A DNA stretch of 64,000 bases from Dorea sp. AM10-31. Lineage in GTDB: Bacteria > Bacillota > Clostridia > Lachnospirales > Lachnospiraceae. The stretch is taken from assembly GCF_003435815.1 (NCBI RefSeq), contig NZ_QTUV01000004.1:124001-188000 (forward strand), read 5' to 3'. Positions 8,813 to 16,942 of the stretch are shown piece after piece (within the stretch, counting starts at the first letter, position 1; each line of letters opens with the position of its first letter). Under the pieces are notes generated by a model. It made no database searches. It was not told the origin of the DNA and saw only the letters and a list, made by a program, of their open reading frames with translations. The translations under genes were made by a program, and so were the position numbers.

Positions 8813-9611
8813 CAGTTATTTAGGCAAAATCCTGCTTGGGATATTTGTATTTCTCATTCTATTTCCGATACTGACGATGATCGTCTGGGTATTTACAGAA
8901 CGGTGGGCATGGCCGAATCTCCTGCCACAGGTTTTTTCTACTCGTGCATTAGATGAAGTATTTGGAAGAAAAGAAGAATTAATACAGTTGTTTGCATCCA
9001 GCATTTTTATTTCTGCTGTTGTAGGTGTGTTGTCAGTAATGATAGGCACAATGACAGCAAGAGCGCTTGTGTTGTATGATTTTGCAGGAAAAGGCTTCTT
9101 TTATTTCCTTTCGATGTTGCCGTTTTTAGTGCCTTCTACTGTATTTGCGATGGGAATCCAAGTATCCTTCATACGCTGGGGACTGAGCAATACCGCTACC
9201 GGAGTCGTCGTAGCACATACGATTTGTTCGCTTCCGTATGCAGTACATCTGATGATTGAAGGAACAGAGGCAGTTGGAAATAAACTCGAAGAGCAGGCAA
9301 GAGTACTTGGCGCCGGACCATGGAAAGCATTTTTCAAAGTGACATTTCCGATGTTAATGCCTGTGATGTTAGCTTCTATGAGTATGTCTTATATTGTTTC
9401 GTTCAGCCAGTATTTCATTACATTGCTGATCGGTGGGGGAAGTGTCAAGACATTCGCGATTGTTATGGTGCCGTATCTGCAAGGCGGCGACCGCAATATC
9501 GCAAGTATTTACAGCATGATTTTCCTGGGAATTACTTTGATCGTGTTTGCGATATTTGAAGGAATCAGTAAGTTGTGGACGAAAAATGGAAGCGGAGAAT
9601 ATTACACATAA
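8799..9611 (+). CDS. ABC transporter permease, YnjC C-half-like
   Basis: 270 residues, about six membrane segments, with the EAA-type coupling motif EEQARVLGAGPWKAFFKVTF near residues 164-183. It overlaps the first permease by 14 nt (ATG within its last codons), so both are translated in step. Expected to form a heterodimeric channel with the 7916 product, energised by the 9667 ATPase. Confidence 0.85.
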   Translation: MKKSNSYLGKILLGIFVFLILFPILTMIVWVFTERWAWPNLLPQVFSTRALDEVFGRKEELIQLFASSIFISAVVGVLSVMIGTMTARALVLYDFAGKGFFYFLSMLPFLVPSTVFAMGIQVSFIRWGLSNTATGVVVAHTICSLPYAVHLMIEGTEAVGNKLEEQARVLGAGPWKAFFKVTFPMLMPVMLASMSMSYIVSFSQYFITLLIGGGSVKTFAIVMVPYLQGGDRNIASIYSMIFLGITLIVFAIFEGISKLWTKNGSGEYYT

Positions 9612-9666
9612 GAGATCGGGAAATGTGGAAAAGAGATAAAGAAGTACAGAAATTGGTGAATAAGAA

Positions 9667-10698
9667 ATGGAATTAGAAATAGAAAATCTGGAAGTAACAC
9701 TTCAAAAAAATAAAATATTAAATAGAGTGAGCCTGACTGTCAAAAGCGGCGAACTAATTTCCTTACTGGGAGCTTCTGGCTGTGGAAAAAGTACAATGTT
9801 GAAAAGCATAGCCGGATTACTCGATATTGAAAAGGGACGTATTTGTCTGGATGAAAAAGAAATTCAGAATATGGCGCCGGAGAAACGGGGGACTGTGATC
9901 GTGTTTCAGGATTTAAGACTGTTCCCACATATGACAGTGGAAAAGAACATAGCATTTCCAATGGAACTTAAGAAAGTCCCGAAGGCAAGACAGAAAGAGA
10001 TCATAAAGAAACTGTTGGAAGACGTACAGCTTCCGGGATTCGAAAAACGTAAGATCAAAGAAATGTCCGGTGGACAGATGCAGAGAGTGGCGCTTGCTAG
10101 GGCACTTGCCTGTGAACCATCGATCCTGCTTCTGGATGAACCATTTTCCGGATTGGATGAAAAGCTACGCTTGGAGATGGGTGCGCTCGTCAGAAAATTA
10201 CAGAAAGAGCGAAAGATCACGACAATCCTTGTCACACACGATAAGAAAGAAGCACTGCAGATGTCTGACCGGATCGCACTTATGAGCAACGGACATATAT
10301 TGCAGTATGCCTCACCGACAGAGATTTTCCAGCATCCGGAAAACCGGCAAGTGGCGGCATATTTCGGAAAAGCCAATTATATTGAAGGAACCGTGCAGAA
10401 AGAACAGTTTGATAGCGATTATATTTCCTGTGAGGCGAAAGGTTATGCGGATGGAAAGTACGAGCTTCTTGTCCGGCCTTTTGATGTAAAAATTATAGCG
10501 GAGGGTTCTGCTGTGGAGATCAGGGAAATGACGTACTTAGGAGAGACTGTGGATCTTTATTTGCAGGATGAGAAGCAGACATTCTATGCACAGGATATCA
10601 GTGCAAGAATCCATGTTGCCGGATTTAAGGAAGGAGCAAGAGCGGGAATAGAATTTGCACCGGAGAGCATCTGCCTGTTTCCGGAAGAAAAGGAGTAA
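9667..10698 (+). CDS. ABC transporter ATP-binding protein, YnjD-like
   Basis: 343 residues. Motifs in order: Walker A GASGCGKST (residues about 36-44), Q-loop FQDLRLF, signature MSGGQMQRVALARALA, Walker B ILLLDEPF and the switch VTHDK. Residues about 235-343 form a C-terminal regulatory (TOBE-like) region, as in sugar/spermidine/thiamine-type importers. It lies 55 nt after the second permease and 6 nt before the nucleoside-hydrolase gene. Energises import of the solute bound by the 6629 lipoprotein. Confidence 0.9.
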   Translation: MELEIENLEVTLQKNKILNRVSLTVKSGELISLLGASGCGKSTMLKSIAGLLDIEKGRICLDEKEIQNMAPEKRGTVIVFQDLRLFPHMTVEKNIAFPMELKKVPKARQKEIIKKLLEDVQLPGFEKRKIKEMSGGQMQRVALARALACEPSILLLDEPFSGLDEKLRLEMGALVRKLQKERKITTILVTHDKKEALQMSDRIALMSNGHILQYASPTEIFQHPENRQVAAYFGKANYIEGTVQKEQFDSDYISCEAKGYADGKYELLVRPFDVKIIAEGSAVEIREMTYLGETVDLYLQDEKQTFYAQDISARIHVAGFKEGARAGIEFAPESICLFPEEKE

Positions 10699-10704
10699 GA
10701 GAGA

Positions 10705-11586
10705 ATGAAACATGTAATATTTGACTGTGATAATACACTGGGCGTAAAGGACTGTGATGTCGATGACGGACTGGCACTTCTCTACCTGCTCGGATGTGAA
10801 GAAGCAACTGTGCATGGGGTGACCTGCACTTATGGAAACAACAAGCTTCCGGTTGTGTACGCACAGACAGAAAAATTGTTAAAAGATATCGGCCGCACAG
10901 ATCTGACTGTGAAAAAAGGTGGTGAATCCGCTGGAACAGAGCAAAGTCCGGCAGGAGATTATCTCGCAGAGATGGCAAGAAAATACAAAGGCGAACTTTC
11001 TATTCTTGCAACCGGGTCGCTTACGAATCTAAAGCATGCCTATTATGCGGATGAACATTTCTTTGAAAATGTAAAAGAAATTGTATTGATGGGTGGAATT
11101 ACAGAACCATTGATTTTTGAAAAGAAACAGATGGATGAATTGAATTTTTCCTGTGATCCAAAGGCAACATATCTGGTGCTGACAAAAGGAAATAATGTTT
11201 CTATTATTACAGGAAATAATTGCCTGAAAGTGCTATTTACCAAAGAGGAATATCAGCAGAGATTAGGTGGGCAGAATAACCCGATGGGTGAGTATATCCT
11301 GAGAGAAACCGATTATTATTTCGGTTATAACGAAGGAGATTACGGAATCCATGGATTTTATAACTGGGATGTGATCGCAGCAGTGTATCTGGTTCATCCG
11401 GAGTTATTCGATAATCAGAAGGGTACTTACTGCTTATCAGAAGAAGACTTAAAAACCGGATTTCTGCGACGAGCAGAGGATGGACAAACCAATTTAAATC
11501 TTCCGGAAATCGGGGAAGAAGCGCCATTTAAAAACAATATATATGAGACCTGGCTTCGTGTGCCGGTAAAAGGTGTATGTAAATAA
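10705..11586 (+). CDS. Inosine-uridine nucleoside hydrolase (IUNH) family protein
   Basis: 293 residues. The N-terminus VIFDCDNTLGVKDCDVDDGLALLYLL is a variant of the Ca2+-binding DTDPGxDDxxA motif of ribonucleoside hydrolases, with an insertion (about nine residues) between the DxDN and DVDDG parts. Further family marks are ILATGSLTNL, IVLMGG and a late NWDVIAA with the active-site Asp. It would cleave an N-ribosyl bond in the cytoplasm, so the imported solute may be a nucleoside or a ribosylated or sugar-linked compound; this is inference. It begins 6 nt after the ATPase stop and ends at the second copy of the 21-bp inverted repeat. Confidence 0.75.
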   Translation: MKHVIFDCDNTLGVKDCDVDDGLALLYLLGCEEATVHGVTCTYGNNKLPVVYAQTEKLLKDIGRTDLTVKKGGESAGTEQSPAGDYLAEMARKYKGELSILATGSLTNLKHAYYADEHFFENVKEIVLMGGITEPLIFEKKQMDELNFSCDPKATYLVLTKGNNVSIITGNNCLKVLFTKEEYQQRLGGQNNPMGEYILRETDYYFGYNEGDYGIHGFYNWDVIAAVYLVHPELFDNQKGTYCLSEEDLKTGFLRRAEDGQTNLNLPEIGEEAPFKNNIYETWLRVPVKGVCK

Positions 11587-11596
11587 AGTTTACATA
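11576..11596. promoter_or_regulatory. 21-bp inverted repeat, copy 2 (candidate operator)
   Basis: Arms TATGTAAAT and GTTTACATA around AAA, identical to the 6581-6601 copy except for one base. Like copy 1 it overlaps the stop codon of the preceding gene and sits 26 nt before the next start codon. Confidence 0.55.
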
Positions 11597-11622
11597 AATA
11601 AGTAATAAGGAGGGCTAAAAGC

Positions 11623-14600
11623 ATGAAAATGAAAAAGTTTTTAGCGGTTGTATTATCGTTTGCGTTGTCGTTTTCCCTTGCAATGCCGACATTTGCACAG
11701 GATAATACAGCAAGCGCAGCCCAGGCTGTGCAGTCCGAAGTAACGGAAACTTCGAACGATGAGAACGTATCTGCAGACGAGAATACGTCCAAAGATGCGT
11801 CTGCCGAAACTGTAAAAGAAGATTCTAAAACAGAAGCTTCCAAAACAGATGAGAAGGCAGAGGATGCTTCTGAGAACGCAGAAGTGAAAAAAGAAGTAAC
11901 CAAGACGACCAAGACGGATAAGAAACAGGCAGACTCTGACGCATCTGCAAGTGACATCGACACATCTGTATGGACAGCAGAAGATTTCACTTACACAGAG
12001 ATGAGCCAGAGACTGAACGGCTGTGATTACAGTCGTGACTTTACCGTATCCGGTACAGCAATTTCAGGATTTTCTGAGACAGGTTCAGAGAAGATTAAAG
12101 TGAATAAGAATCTTGTCATTCCGTCTGAAGATCCGAATGGAACTACAATCGTAGGTATCGCTGACAGTGCATTTAAAAAGCAGGGGATTGAAAAATTGAC
12201 ACTGCCGGATGGTATGATGGTAGATTATAATGACACAGTTACACATGTAGTAACAAGAAGAGGTAATTTCCTGATTGGCGCAGGTGCTTTTGACGGAAAT
12301 GAACTGACCTCTCTCGACTTGCCGGAAGGTGTGATCTATATCGGACCAAGTTCATTTGCAAGAAATAAACTGAAATCCGTAACCATTCCACATACATTCT
12401 GGTGGTTGGAGAACTCCGCATTTGCATACAATGAGATCACAAAGGTCAATTTCCCGAAAACCTGTGATTTCCAGGCACAGATTCATGCCTTTGCATTTGC
12501 ACACAACAACATCAAATCCGTAAGACTTCCGGATTATATGGAAGTAGTAGAAAAGAAAGTCTTCTACTGGAATCCGGGAATGGAAGAGTGTTCCAAAGAT
12601 GCACCGGAGAAAGAGCAGAAATTTGGCGGCGTTGTCTATATGTACACAGACAATGAGAAGTTGTTTGACATGGAACGTATCCACCATATGGATCGTACCG
12701 CAGAGTCACAGCACTCCTGGCATCAGAAACTGATCCTTGGTGAAGATCCGAATGCGGACAAGACATGGATAGCAGATGATTTTACATTTGACGGAACAAC
12801 GATCACCGGTTTCTCTGAGAGCGGTATTGAAAAGAGAAAAGACAATACAGATCTGGTATTACCGAACAAGAATTCAGATGGTGAGTATGTGACAGCAATC
12901 GCTGATTATACAGGAAATGGCTATACTGGAATGTTTGCAACAGCAGACGAGAAGTTTACAAGTGTTACACTTCCGGCAAAACTGGAAAAGATTGGTGCAA
13001 AAGTTTTCGCAGACTGCGGTATTACGAAGATTGAATTTCCAAAGACACTGACAGAAATCGGTGTGGCAGCATTCCAGAAGAACCAGTTAGAGAGTATTAT
13101 TTTACCGGACAGTGTTACAAAGATCGGCGGTGGCGCATTCGGAACGAATCCGAAGTTAAAGAAGATTATTCTTTCTAAGAACCTGACAGACATTCCGGGA
13201 GGAGCCTTCGGATGCAGTGACGCACAGAATTACATGACGGATCTGACGGAACTGACCATTCCGGAAGGAGTTAAGACGATTGGAAATAATGCATTCGCAG
13301 GAAATAACATCCATAAGATTGTCATTCCATCTACGGTAACTTCGATTGGAAATTATGCATTTTCTACTAAGGAATATTTGACAGATGAGTGTACACTGAC
13401 ACTGCCGGAAGGCTTAAAGTCAATCGGAAGCAGAGCATTCCGAAATAAAACGATTAAATCGGTAGTATTACCATCGACGGTTGAGAAGTTGCAGGCAAAT
13501 ACATTTGAAAAAGTATATTCTTCCGGTGCTGCAGCAGTGAAGACAAAAGTATATGTAAGTTCGGAAACACAGTACAACGATACAAAGAACTTTCCACAGT
13601 CTGATTATCACAGCCTGATCCTGAAAGTACCGGGACAGGAAGATAAATGGAACGCAGAAGACTTTACATATGATACGATCAGTCAGGAATTATATCCGGC
13701 ATCAAATACATCGGATGTAACAACAATCAGTGGTGTTGGTATCACGGGCTTATCTGCATCCGGAGAAGAAAAATTAAAAACAAATACAGACCTTGTGATT
13801 CCTGCAAAGGATACAGACAGAAATCCGATTATTGGTATCGGAACAAAAGCTTTTTATAAGAAAGGACTTACATCTGTAACATTCCCGAAGGGAGTGATGG
13901 CAAGTTACAGTGGAAGCGCAATTGCAGAAGGATTAACAGAAAGAGGAAATTTCATTATTCAGAATAACTCTTTCACAAGCAATAAGCTGACATCTCTGGA
14001 TTTACCGGAAGGCGTAATCTATGTTGGCGGAACAGCATTCCAGAGCAACCAGTTAAAGAGCGTAAAATTCTCTCATACAATCTGGCAGATTGGAAATGCA
14101 GCGTTTGCTAAAAATCAGATTACAACTGTTGACTTTCCGAAGACATGTGATTTCAATCTGAATCTGGATAATATGTGTTTTGCATATAACAACATCAAAT
14201 CTGTAAGACTTCCGGATAGAACAGAGAAAGTTACAGTATATGCATTTGGAGCAAACACAGGTAAAGAAGATTTGGAGTCAGATGCACCGACAAATACAAT
14301 CTTAAAGGCAAGTCGTATCGTATACATGTACAATGAGAATGTGGATCTTCGAAAGAAAGGAATGATCCAGCATGTAGAGGGTACTGGAAAGGGCACAAAT
14401 ACACAGGGAACCAAATCCTGGGTACAGAAAGTTATTTACGGTGAGATGCCGGCAGAAGAGCAGCCATGGAATACTTCCCAGTTTACATTTGACGGAACAA
14501 CCATTACCGGATTAAATGATGCCGGAAAGGCGAAAATTGCAAATGGTGATACAGAAATAACACTTCCTGAGACAAACGAAAACGGCGAAGCAATTACTGC

Positions 14601-16794
14601 AATCGGCGCAAGTGCATTTGCAACAATCGGAATGACAAAAGTAACGATTCCGGATACGGTAACATCTATTGGTGCAACAGCATTCCAGACAACAGCGCTT
14701 ACGGAAGTAACCATTCCGGACAGTGTAACAACACTTGGAAATGGAGCATTTACAGCAAGTGCTTCTCTGGAGAAAGTAACACTTTCCAAATCCATAAAAG
14801 AAATTCCGACTTCCGCATTTAATGCAACAAAGATTAAAGAACTGACAATTCCGGAAGGAGTAGAAACGATTGGAAGAATGGCATTCAGAAATGCACCGCT
14901 TACTTCTTTAAGCCTGCCTTCTACAGTGAAATTAATTGACAGAGATGCATTTAAAGGAAACCAGTTAGAGTCTGTAGACATTCCGGTATCCGTAACAACC
15001 ATCGGACAGAGTGCATTCTCACAGAATGTAACCGGAGAAGGTCTTGCACCGAGAATGACAAGTGTAACATTGCACGAAGGTCTGACCGAGATCGGAAAGA
15101 CAGCATTTGAAAAAACATTATTAACAAGTGTATATCTCCCGTCTAGCCTGCAGAAACTGGCAAATACAGCATTTGTCAAAGGTGAAAAGGGACAGGTAAA
15201 ATTATATACTTCAAATAAAGCACATTTAGAAGAAGTAACAAATGTATTCTATCCGGAATATGCAGACAAGAACGATGGAACCGGACATAAAGTCATCTAT
15301 GATGAAATCGTAGGAAGCGGCTGGACACACGCGGACTTCACTTATGATGGAAATAAGATTACAGGATGGAGCGAGCAGGGAAATAAAACACGTAAGAGCG
15401 ATGCAGTTGTAAAAGACGGTATACGCACACTCGTAATCCCGTCACTGAATCCTGAGACACAGGAAGCAATCACAGAAGTTGCAGACGGAGCATTTGAGAT
15501 TCCGGATGGCGAATGGGTACAGGGAAAAGACAGCGTAGAATCACCGAATGGTATGGATACGGTTGTATTACCTGACACACTTACAACCATCGGTGCAAGC
15601 GCATTCCGTTATAATAAGATTAACAATGTAGAATTCCCGGCATCTGTAACAAAAATCGGAGAAAGTGCATTTAACTCCAACCAGTTGAAGAAACTTGTTA
15701 TTCCGGATACGGTAACAGATTTAGGAGCAGGAGCATTTTCAACGAATGACATCACAGACCTTACATTATCCAAGAATGTAACTGTAATCCCACAGGGAGC
15801 ATTCTCAATGAACATCCGCTTAGATCATGTAGACATCCCGGATACAGTAACAGAGATCGGTGAAATGGCATTTGCAGGAGCAAGACTTACAAGTCTTACA
15901 ATTCCGGCATCCGTAACAAAGATTGGAAGAAAAGCTTTCCACTTACATCACATTGAAGAACTTACTATTCCGGGAACTGTAAAAGAGATCGGAGAATCTG
16001 CTTTTGAAGGAACGTTCAAAGCAATCACATTAAAGAAGCTGACGATCGAAAACGGTGTAGAAAAGATTGGTAAATACGCATTCAAGGAAGGATATCTTGA
16101 GAGCGTAGATATTCCGGCATCTGTGACAGAGCTTGCAAGTGATGCATTCTATGGCAATGCGGGAACAAACAACGACCATGTTGTAGTAGTTCGTGTATTT
16201 ACCAAGAGTCAGGCAGAAAAATTTGAATCCAGCGATTGCCAGAAAATAGTTTACGTTGACAATACACCGATTAAGAAAAAAGTTACATCTAAAAACGTAA
16301 CATTATCAACAACTGCTTATACATATACCGGAAAGGTTCGCAAACCTGCAGTGAAAGTTGTTGTAAACGGAAAGAAAGTTGCTGCTTCAAACTACACTGT
16401 AAAATACAGCAGCGGAAGAAAGAATGTCGGAACATACAAAGTTACTGTAACAATGAAGAACAACTATACAGGAAAAGTTACAAAGACATTCAAGATTCTG
16501 CCGAAGGGAACAAGCCTGAAGTCTGTGAAGAACTCCGGTAAGAAACAGATCAAAGTAACATGGAAGAAGCAGAAGAAGCAGACAACCGGTTACAAGATCC
16601 AGTACACAACGGACAAGAAGTTCAAGAAGTCTGTGAAGGCATCAACGATAACAAAGAACAAATACACAAGCAAGACCATCAAGAAATTGAAAAAGAATAA
16701 GAAATACTATGTAAGAATTTGCACATACAAGAAAGTAGGCAAGACTACATATTATTCTACAGGGTCAAAAGTAAAAAGCGTAAAGGTAAAATAA
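11623..16794 (+). CDS. Giant BspA-like LRR_5 secreted surface protein (1723 aa)
   Basis: Starts behind AAGGAGGG (11607-11614) with a signal peptide ending near TFAQ, then a low-complexity Glu/Ala/Lys/Ser linker (residues about 28-110). The body consists of five large blocks, each opening with a W-x-x-x-(D/Q)-F-T-(Y/F) motif (near residues 116, 381, 675, 948 and 1233). Each block contains a run of BspA/TpLRR (LRR_5) repeats of the form 'LTSLDLPEGVIYIGPSSFA'. Residues from about 1547 form the basic C-terminal module shared with five other proteins in the window: an Ig-like strand set (YTYTGKVRKPAVKV) followed by a fibronectin-type segment (TGYKIQYTTDKKFKKS, YYVRICTY). There is no LPXTG or transmembrane anchor. 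Likely an adhesin or host/matrix-binding protein; ligand unknown. Confidence 0.85.
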   Translation: MKMKKFLAVVLSFALSFSLAMPTFAQDNTASAAQAVQSEVTETSNDENVSADENTSKDASAETVKEDSKTEASKTDEKAEDASENAEVKKEVTKTTKTDKKQADSDASASDIDTSVWTAEDFTYTEMSQRLNGCDYSRDFTVSGTAISGFSETGSEKIKVNKNLVIPSEDPNGTTIVGIADSAFKKQGIEKLTLPDGMMVDYNDTVTHVVTRRGNFLIGAGAFDGNELTSLDLPEGVIYIGPSSFARNKLKSVTIPHTFWWLENSAFAYNEITKVNFPKTCDFQAQIHAFAFAHNNIKSVRLPDYMEVVEKKVFYWNPGMEECSKDAPEKEQKFGGVVYMYTDNEKLFDMERIHHMDRTAESQHSWHQKLILGEDPNADKTWIADDFTFDGTTITGFSESGIEKRKDNTDLVLPNKNSDGEYVTAIADYTGNGYTGMFATADEKFTSVTLPAKLEKIGAKVFADCGITKIEFPKTLTEIGVAAFQKNQLESIILPDSVTKIGGGAFGTNPKLKKIILSKNLTDIPGGAFGCSDAQNYMTDLTELTIPEGVKTIGNNAFAGNNIHKIVIPSTVTSIGNYAFSTKEYLTDECTLTLPEGLKSIGSRAFRNKTIKSVVLPSTVEKLQANTFEKVYSSGAAAVKTKVYVSSETQYNDTKNFPQSDYHSLILKVPGQEDKWNAEDFTYDTISQELYPASNTSDVTTISGVGITGLSASGEEKLKTNTDLVIPAKDTDRNPIIGIGTKAFYKKGLTSVTFPKGVMASYSGSAIAEGLTERGNFIIQNNSFTSNKLTSLDLPEGVIYVGGTAFQSNQLKSVKFSHTIWQIGNAAFAKNQITTVDFPKTCDFNLNLDNMCFAYNNIKSVRLPDRTEKVTVYAFGANTGKEDLESDAPTNTILKASRIVYMYNENVDLRKKGMIQHVEGTGKGTNTQGTKSWVQKVIYGEMPAEEQPWNTSQFTFDGTTITGLNDAGKAKIANGDTEITLPETNENGEAITAIGASAFATIGMTKVTIPDTVTSIGATAFQTTALTEVTIPDSVTTLGNGAFTASASLEKVTLSKSIKEIPTSAFNATKIKELTIPEGVETIGRMAFRNAPLTSLSLPSTVKLIDRDAFKGNQLESVDIPVSVTTIGQSAFSQNVTGEGLAPRMTSVTLHEGLTEIGKTAFEKTLLTSVYLPSSLQKLANTAFVKGEKGQVKLYTSNKAHLEEVTNVFYPEYADKNDGTGHKVIYDEIVGSGWTHADFTYDGNKITGWSEQGNKTRKSDAVVKDGIRTLVIPSLNPETQEAITEVADGAFEIPDGEWVQGKDSVESPNGMDTVVLPDTLTTIGASAFRYNKINNVEFPASVTKIGESAFNSNQLKKLVIPDTVTDLGAGAFSTNDITDLTLSKNVTVIPQGAFSMNIRLDHVDIPDTVTEIGEMAFAGARLTSLTIPASVTKIGRKAFHLHHIEELTIPGTVKEIGESAFEGTFKAITLKKLTIENGVEKIGKYAFKEGYLESVDIPASVTELASDAFYGNAGTNNDHVVVVRVFTKSQAEKFESSDCQKIVYVDNTPIKKKVTSKNVTLSTTAYTYTGKVRKPAVKVVVNGKKVAASNYTVKYSSGRKNVGTYKVTVTMKNNYTGKVTKTFKILPKGTSLKSVKNSGKKQIKVTWKKQKKQTTGYKIQYTTDKKFKKSVKASTITKNKYTSKTIKKLKKNKKYYVRICTYKKVGKTTYYSTGSKVKSVKVK

Positions 16795-16817
16795 AGAAAC
16801 ATTTTGCTTAAATAAGA

Positions 16818-16862
16818 GAGGCAGCCGTTTCCGGAAAAATTCTGAGGCGGCTGCTTCTTTTA
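16818..16862 (+). terminator. Rho-independent terminator
   Basis: GCAGCCG (16821-16827) pairs with CGGCTGC (16848-16854), extended by weaker pairs, and TTCTTTT follows. Ends the giant LRR gene. Confidence 0.8.
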
Positions 16863-16866
16863 TAAA

Positions 16867-16895
16867 TTGAAGAACCGGAGAGTTAATGTTATACT
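16867..16895 (+). promoter_or_regulatory. SigA-type promoter for Ig-rhodanese gene 1
   Basis: TTGAAG (16867-16872), 17-bp spacer, TATACT (16890-16895), about 48 nt before the ATG at 16943. Confidence 0.6.
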
Positions 16896-16942
16896 GTGGA
16901 TAAACGTTGCGGAGTAAATCATTACATTGGAGGAAATGCGTG

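Noticed and set aside
14436..15179. A 247-codon minus-strand frame inside the giant LRR gene
   Set aside because: Antisense shadow caused by the regular codon pattern of the LRR repeats.
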